NCBI RefSeq assembly: GCF_002086735.1
Contig: NZ_MVIJ01000037.1
Span: 1 to 56,411 of the forward strand
Length of the DNA stretch: 56,411 nt
DNA from: Mycobacterium scrofulaceum
Lineage (GTDB): Bacteria > Actinomycetota > Actinomycetes > Mycobacteriales > Mycobacteriaceae
Direction: 5' to 3'
Shown: one piece after another, positions 52,051-56,411 of the stretch
How positions within the stretch are numbered: the stretch's first letter is position 1
Layout of the letters: every line of letters begins with the position of its first letter
Position numbers and translations under genes: made by a program
Notes under the pieces: generated by a model
The model's database searches: none
Told to the model about the DNA's origin: nothing
What the model saw: only the letters and a program-made list of their open reading frames with translations

Positions 52051-53436
52051 GTGGTGCCATCACCCAGCAATTTGCCCCGCACCGTCGGTGAGCTGCGTGC
52101 CGCCGGCCATCGTGAACGGGGAGTCAAACAGGAAATCCGGGAAAACCTGCTGACCGCGTTGGCTGAGGGCGACGAGGTATGGCCGGGAATCCTGGGCTTC
52201 GACGACACCGTCCTGCCCCAGCTGGAGCGGGCGCTGATCGCCGGTCACGACTTCGTCCTGCTCGGCGAGCGCGGCCAGGGCAAGACCCGGCTCCTGCGCG
52301 CCCTGACCGGGTTGCTCGACGAGTGGACGCCGGTGATCGCCGGGGCCGAGTTGGGCGAGCATCCCTATTCGCCGATCACCCCCGAGTCGATCCGCAAGGC
52401 CGCCACCCTGGGCGACGACCTGCCGATCGAGTGGAAGCACCGCAGCGAGCGCTACACGGAGAAGCTGGCAACCCCCGACACCAGCGTCGCCGACCTCGTC
52501 GGCGACATCGACCCGATCAAGGTCGCCGAGGGCCGCAGCCTCGGTGACCCGGAAACCATCGCGTACGGCCTGATCCCGCGCGCACACCGCGGCATCGTCG
52601 CGGTCAACGAGCTTCCCGACCTCGCCGAGCGGATCCAGGTGTCGATGCTCAACGTGATGGAGGAGCGCGACATCCAGGTCCGCGGCTACACGCTGCGCCT
52701 GCCGTTGGACGTCCTGGTGGTCGCCAGCGCCAACCCCGAGGACTACACCAACCGCGGGCGCATCATCACCCCGCTCAAGGACCGGTTCGGTGCGGAGATC
52801 CGCACCCACTACCCGCTGGAGCTCGACGCCGAGGTCGGCGTCATCGTCCAGGAGGCGCACCTGTCGGCGCAGGTGCCCGACTATCTGATGCAGGTGATCG
52901 CCCGGTTCGCCCGGTATCTGCGGGAGTCGAATTCGGTCGATCAACGCTCCGGGGTCTCGGCGCGGTTCGCGATCGCCGCGGCCGAAACCGTGGCGGCCGC
53001 CGCCCGGCACCGCGGCGCGGTGCTGGGGGAGACCGACCCGGTGGCCCGCGTGGTCGACCTCGGCACGGTGATCGACGTCCTGCGCGGCAAGCTGGAATTC
53101 GAGTCCGGCGAGGAGGGCCGCGAGCAGGCGGTGCTCGAACACCTCCTGCGCCGCGCGACGGCCGACACCGCGTCGCGGGTGCTCGGCGGCATCGACGTCG
53201 GGTCGTTGGTGTCCGCGGTCGAAAGCGGTTCGGCGGTCACCACGGGTGAGCGGGTGTCGGCCAAGGACGTGCTGGCCGCTGTTCCTGCCTTGCCGGTGGT
53301 GGACAAGATCGCGGCCAAGGTGAACGCCCAGTCGGAGGGTGAGCGCGCCGCGGCGCTGGAATTGGCGCTGGAGGCCCTGTATCTGGCCAAGCGGATCGAC
53401 AAGGTGTCCGGGGAGGGCCAAACGGTCTATGGCTGA
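52051..53436 (+). CDS. AAA+ magnesium-chelatase-like/MoxR-type ATPase (Rv0958-like)
   Basis: 461 residues from the GTG at 52051 (GTG at 52054 also possible). Walker A GERGQGKT is at 72-79. The Walker B region reads GIVAVNELPDL with Asn where Asp is usual, but the Glu is kept. ASANPEDYTNRGR and KDRFGAEIRTHYP are sensor segments of the Mg-chelatase/MoxR group. It pairs with the VWA protein immediately downstream (8-bp overlap), the usual ATPase/adhesion-platform arrangement of chelatase-like remodelling systems. It corresponds to Rv0958. The client is unknown, and metal insertion is not implied. Confidence 0.86.
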   Translation: MVPSPSNLPRTVGELRAAGHRERGVKQEIRENLLTALAEGDEVWPGILGFDDTVLPQLERALIAGHDFVLLGERGQGKTRLLRALTGLLDEWTPVIAGAELGEHPYSPITPESIRKAATLGDDLPIEWKHRSERYTEKLATPDTSVADLVGDIDPIKVAEGRSLGDPETIAYGLIPRAHRGIVAVNELPDLAERIQVSMLNVMEERDIQVRGYTLRLPLDVLVVASANPEDYTNRGRIITPLKDRFGAEIRTHYPLELDAEVGVIVQEAHLSAQVPDYLMQVIARFARYLRESNSVDQRSGVSARFAIAAAETVAAAARHRGAVLGETDPVARVVDLGTVIDVLRGKLEFESGEEGREQAVLEHLLRRATADTASRVLGGIDVGSLVSAVESGSAVTTGERVSAKDVLAAVPALPVVDKIAAKVNAQSEGERAAALELALEALYLAKRIDKVSGEGQTVYG

Positions 53437-55417
53437 ACCCTTTAAAGGGCACCATCTACGGTATTCGGCGTATACCGGCGGGCCGGACCCGCTGGCCCCG
53501 CCGGTGGATCTGCGCGAGGCTCTCGAGCAGATCGGGCAGGACGTCATGGCCGGCACCTCGCCCCGCCGCGCGCTGTCCGAACTGCTGCGTCGCGGCACCA
53601 AGAACATGAACGGCGCGGACCGGCTGGCGGCCGAGGCGAACAAACGCCGACGGGAGTTGTTGCGCCGCAACAACCTCGACGGCACCCTGCAGGAGATCAA
53701 GAAGCTGCTCGACGAGGCGGTGCTGGCCGAGCGCAAGGAACTGGCCCGCGCCCTCGACGACGACGCCCGCTTCGGCGAACTGCAGCTCGACGCCCTGCCC
53801 TCGTCGCCGGCCAAGGCCGTCCAGGAGCTCTCCGACTACAACTGGCGCAGCAGCGAGGCCCGTGAGAAGTACGACCAGATCAAGGATCTGCTCGGTCGGG
53901 AGATGCTCGATCAGCGGTTCGCCGGCATGAAGGAGGCGCTGCAGGGCGCCACCGACGAGGACCGCCAACGCGTCAACGACATGTTGAACGACCTCAACGA
54001 GCTGCTGGACAAGCATGCCCGCGGTGAGGACACCCAGCAGGACTTCCAGGACTTCATGGACTCCCACGGCGAGTTCTTCCCGGAGAACCCGCGCAACGTC
54101 GACGAGCTGCTGGACTCGCTCGCCAAGCGCGCCGCGGCCGCGCAACGCTTCCGCAACAGCCTGAGCCCGGACCAGCGCGCCGAGCTGGATGCCTTGGCGC
54201 AGCAGGCATTCGGGTCACCGTCGCTGATGCAGGCGCTGAACCGGCTCGACGCCCATCTGCAGGCGGCCCGGCCTGGGGAGGACTGGACCGGTTCCGAAGA
54301 GTTCTCCGGCGACAACCCGTTCGGGATGGGCGAGGGCACCCAGGCGCTGGCCGACGTCGCCGAGCTCGAGCAGCTGGCCGAGCAGCTCTCGCAGAGCTAT
54401 CCGGGCGCCACCATGGACGACGTCGATCTCGACGCGCTGGCACGCCAACTCGGCGACCAGGCCGCCGTCGACGCCCGCACGCTCGCCGAATTGGAACGCG
54501 CACTGGTGAACCAGGGATTCCTGGACCGCGGCTCCGACGGGCAGTGGCGGCTCTCGCCGAAGGCCATGCGCAGGCTCGGCGAGACGGCGTTACGGGATGT
54601 GGCGCAACAGCTTTCCGGTCGCCGCGGCGAGCGGGACCATCGGCGCGCGGGAGCGGCGGGCGAGCTCACCGGCGCCACCCGGCCCTGGCAGTTCGGGGAC
54701 ACCGAACCGTGGAATATTTCCCGCACGCTGACCAACGCGGTGCTGCGGCAGGCCGGGACCGCCGCTCTGGACGGCACCGCCGGGACGTTGAGGATCACCG
54801 TCGACGACGTCGAGGTCTCCGAGACCGAGACCCGTACCCAGGCCGCGGTGGCGCTGCTGGTCGACACCTCCTTCTCCATGGTGATGGAGAACCGTTGGCT
54901 ACCGATGAAGCAGACGGCGCTGGCGCTCAACCATCTCGTGTGCACTCGATTTCGCTCGGATGCGTTGCAGATCATCGCGTTTGGCCGCTACGCGCGGACG
55001 GTGACCGCCGCCGAGCTCACTGGCCTCGAGGGCGTCTACGAGCAGGGCACCAACCTGCATCACGCCCTGGCGCTGGCGGGTCGTCACCTGCGGCGGCATC
55101 CGAACGCGCAGCCCGTCGTGCTGGTGGTGACCGACGGTGAGCCCACCGCACACCTGGAGGACTTCGACGGCGACGGCACGACCGTATTTTTCGACTACCC
55201 CCCGCATCCGCGGACCATCGCCCACACCGTGCGCGGATTCGACGACATGGCCCGGCTCGGTGCGCAGATCACCATCTTCCGGCTGGGCAGCGACCCCGGG
55301 CTGGCCCGGTTCATCGATCAGGTCGCACGGCGGGTCGAGGGACGCGTGGTGGTGCCCGATGTCGACGGCCTGGGTGCCGCCGTGGTGGGCGACTACCTGC
55401 GGTCCCGGCGCCGCTAG
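53429..55417 (+). CDS. VWA-domain protein partner of the AAA+ ATPase (Rv0959-like)
   Basis: 662 residues from the ATG at 53429. The first ~300 residues are charged and largely helical, with a coiled-coil-like stretch. A VWA domain occupies about 470-660: the MIDAS motif DTSFS begins at Asp479, and VVTDGEPT supplies the later Asp. No signal peptide or membrane helix is found, so it is probably cytosolic like other AAA+/VWA partners. The 8-bp overlap (ATGGCTGA) couples it to the ATPase. It corresponds to Rv0959. The target of the pair is not known. Confidence 0.87.
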   Translation: MAEPFKGHHLRYSAYTGGPDPLAPPVDLREALEQIGQDVMAGTSPRRALSELLRRGTKNMNGADRLAAEANKRRRELLRRNNLDGTLQEIKKLLDEAVLAERKELARALDDDARFGELQLDALPSSPAKAVQELSDYNWRSSEAREKYDQIKDLLGREMLDQRFAGMKEALQGATDEDRQRVNDMLNDLNELLDKHARGEDTQQDFQDFMDSHGEFFPENPRNVDELLDSLAKRAAAAQRFRNSLSPDQRAELDALAQQAFGSPSLMQALNRLDAHLQAARPGEDWTGSEEFSGDNPFGMGEGTQALADVAELEQLAEQLSQSYPGATMDDVDLDALARQLGDQAAVDARTLAELERALVNQGFLDRGSDGQWRLSPKAMRRLGETALRDVAQQLSGRRGERDHRRAGAAGELTGATRPWQFGDTEPWNISRTLTNAVLRQAGTAALDGTAGTLRITVDDVEVSETETRTQAAVALLVDTSFSMVMENRWLPMKQTALALNHLVCTRFRSDALQIIAFGRYARTVTAAELTGLEGVYEQGTNLHHALALAGRHLRRHPNAQPVVLVVTDGEPTAHLEDFDGDGTTVFFDYPPHPRTIAHTVRGFDDMARLGAQITIFRLGSDPGLARFIDQVARRVEGRVVVPDVDGLGAAVVGDYLRSRRR

Positions 55418-55484
55418 CGCTTCGTCGACCACAACGGGTAGGTGCTCACTCGACGGGGTACACCGACCGAGAAGGAGGAGATGT

Positions 55485-56333
55485 ATGAGCAAGGTTCCAG
55501 CGATCGAACTCAATGACGGTGTCAGCATTCCGCAGCTCGGTTTCGGCGTGTTCCAGATCAAGCCGGACGAGACCGCGGCCGCCGTCAAGACGGCGCTCGA
55601 GATCGGCTACCGCCACATCGACACCGCCGAGATGTACGGCAACGAAAGGGAAGTCGGGCAGGGCATTCGCGAGGCCGGACTCGACCGCGCCGACGTGTTC
55701 ATCACCAGCAAGCTCAACAACGGGTTCCACAAACCCGACGACGCGCGCCGCGCATTCGACAAGACGCTCGAGGCCTTGAGGTCCGATTACGTCGACCTGT
55801 TCCTCATCCACTGGCCGCTGCCCACGCTCTACGACGGCGACTTCGTCTCCACCTGGAAGGTGTTGGAGGAGTTCGCCCGCGACGGCCGCGCCCGCAGCAT
55901 CGGTGTCTCGAATTTCCAAGTCGCACACCTGGAGCGGCTCGCAAAGGAAACCGACACCGTCCCGTCGGTCAACCAGATCGAGCTCCATCCGTACTTCGGG
56001 AACAACGAGGTTCGCGCGTATGGGCGTGAGCACGGCATCGCCACCGAGGCATGGGCACCCATCGCACAGGGCAAGGTGCTCGACGACCCGGTGATCAACC
56101 GCGTCGCCGACGCACGGGGCAAATCGGCGGCGCAGGTCGTGCTGCGCTGGCATATACAGCGCGGCGACATCGTCTTCCCCAAGTCGGTGACCCCGGCACG
56201 GGTCGAGGAGAACTTTCAGCTTTTCGACTTCGAGTTGGATGACTCCGACATGGACGCGATTTCGGCCCTGGACAAGGGTGAAGCGGGTAGGAACGGGCCC
56301 AACCCCGACAAGTTCGACTACGTGCCGGGCTGA
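55485..56333 (+). CDS. Aldo/keto reductase
   Basis: 282 residues from the ATG at 55485, following GAAGGAGGAG. It is a (beta/alpha)8 aldo/keto reductase of the AKR5 type. The catalytic tetrad is complete: Asp46 in YRHIDTA, Tyr51 in MYGNE, Lys76 in ITSKL and His109 in LIHW. GVSNF and the C-terminal FPKSVTPARVEENF bind NADPH. It should reduce small aldehydes or ketones in the cytosol, substrate unknown. It stands alone, 67 bp after the VWA gene; the sequence after it (to 56411) shows no gene. Confidence 0.93.
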   Translation: MSKVPAIELNDGVSIPQLGFGVFQIKPDETAAAVKTALEIGYRHIDTAEMYGNEREVGQGIREAGLDRADVFITSKLNNGFHKPDDARRAFDKTLEALRSDYVDLFLIHWPLPTLYDGDFVSTWKVLEEFARDGRARSIGVSNFQVAHLERLAKETDTVPSVNQIELHPYFGNNEVRAYGREHGIATEAWAPIAQGKVLDDPVINRVADARGKSAAQVVLRWHIQRGDIVFPKSVTPARVEENFQLFDFELDDSDMDAISALDKGEAGRNGPNPDKFDYVPG

Positions 56334-56411
56334 CCTAGACGGTATGGGGGGCGGCGTGAGGCCGAAGGCCTCGGGCTGCAATCGGACGTGGGTTGCCTGT
56401 ATCGAGTGAAC

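Overview
The window is chromosomal DNA from a slow-growing Mycobacterium, most likely of the M. avium complex type. The evidence is very high GC, GTG/TTG starts, F420-dependent luciferase-like oxidoreductases, KstR- and DosR-type operators, and a long block whose gene order follows M. tuberculosis Rv0924c-Rv0959 (mntH, an SDR, pst, ku/ligD, pgi, chorismate mutase, uvrD1, sucCD, perM, purN/purH, an AAA+/VWA pair). The species is inferred; synteny and gene names come from recalled knowledge, not a search.

Layout. 1-1614 is accessory DNA next to the 3' end of a tRNA-Arg(CCT). It holds a five-copy direct repeat and one unknown membrane protein. 1.9-5.6 kb: a DUF5709 protein, two small conserved-type proteins, a phosphoribosyltransferase/hydrolase fusion with a DosR-like box, and an F420 oxidoreductase. 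5.6-7.9 kb: mntH abutting a gamma-glutamylcyclotransferase/poly-gamma-glutamate hydrolase fusion. 8-14.5 kb: an oxidoreductase and an SDR, then a phosphate-uptake operon with two tandem pstS genes, pstC and pstA but no pstB. 14.6-22.8 kb: the NHEJ genes ku and ligD, split by a four-gene polyol catabolism operon. 22.8-28.3 kb: a FAH/metallo-beta-lactamase fusion, a methyltransferase, an enoyl-CoA hydratase-like protein, a KstR-type luciferase-like oxidoreductase, and a STAS/anti-sigma-like protein whose N terminus looks frameshifted at a G5 run.

28.7-35.4 kb: an FMO-DUF4873 and diiron oxygenase pair behind a perfect palindrome, then cobF, a full-length Fpg/Nei-type glycosylase and an SDR. This is the place where the M. 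tuberculosis complex carries the RDcobF deletion. An MpaB-type oxygenase and a divergent TetR regulator follow. 35.4-42.4 kb: pgi with a three-copy 48-bp tandem repeat directly in front of it, chorismate mutase with a terminator-like leader, uvrD1, a small membrane protein and an M23 endopeptidase. 42.6-56.3 kb: sucCD, a thiolase-like protein without the usual cysteine, a second KstR-type oxidoreductase, a DUF5336 membrane protein, perM, purN-purH, the AAA+/VWA pair and an aldo/keto reductase.

Most of the window is core metabolism, DNA repair and envelope biology. The unusual parts are the tRNA-flanking island, the mntH-linked poly-gamma-glutamate hydrolase fusion, the polyol operon inside the ku-ligD locus, the operator-linked oxygenase pairs, the structured leader upstream of chorismate mutase, and a recurrent GAGCAGACGCAAA palindrome.
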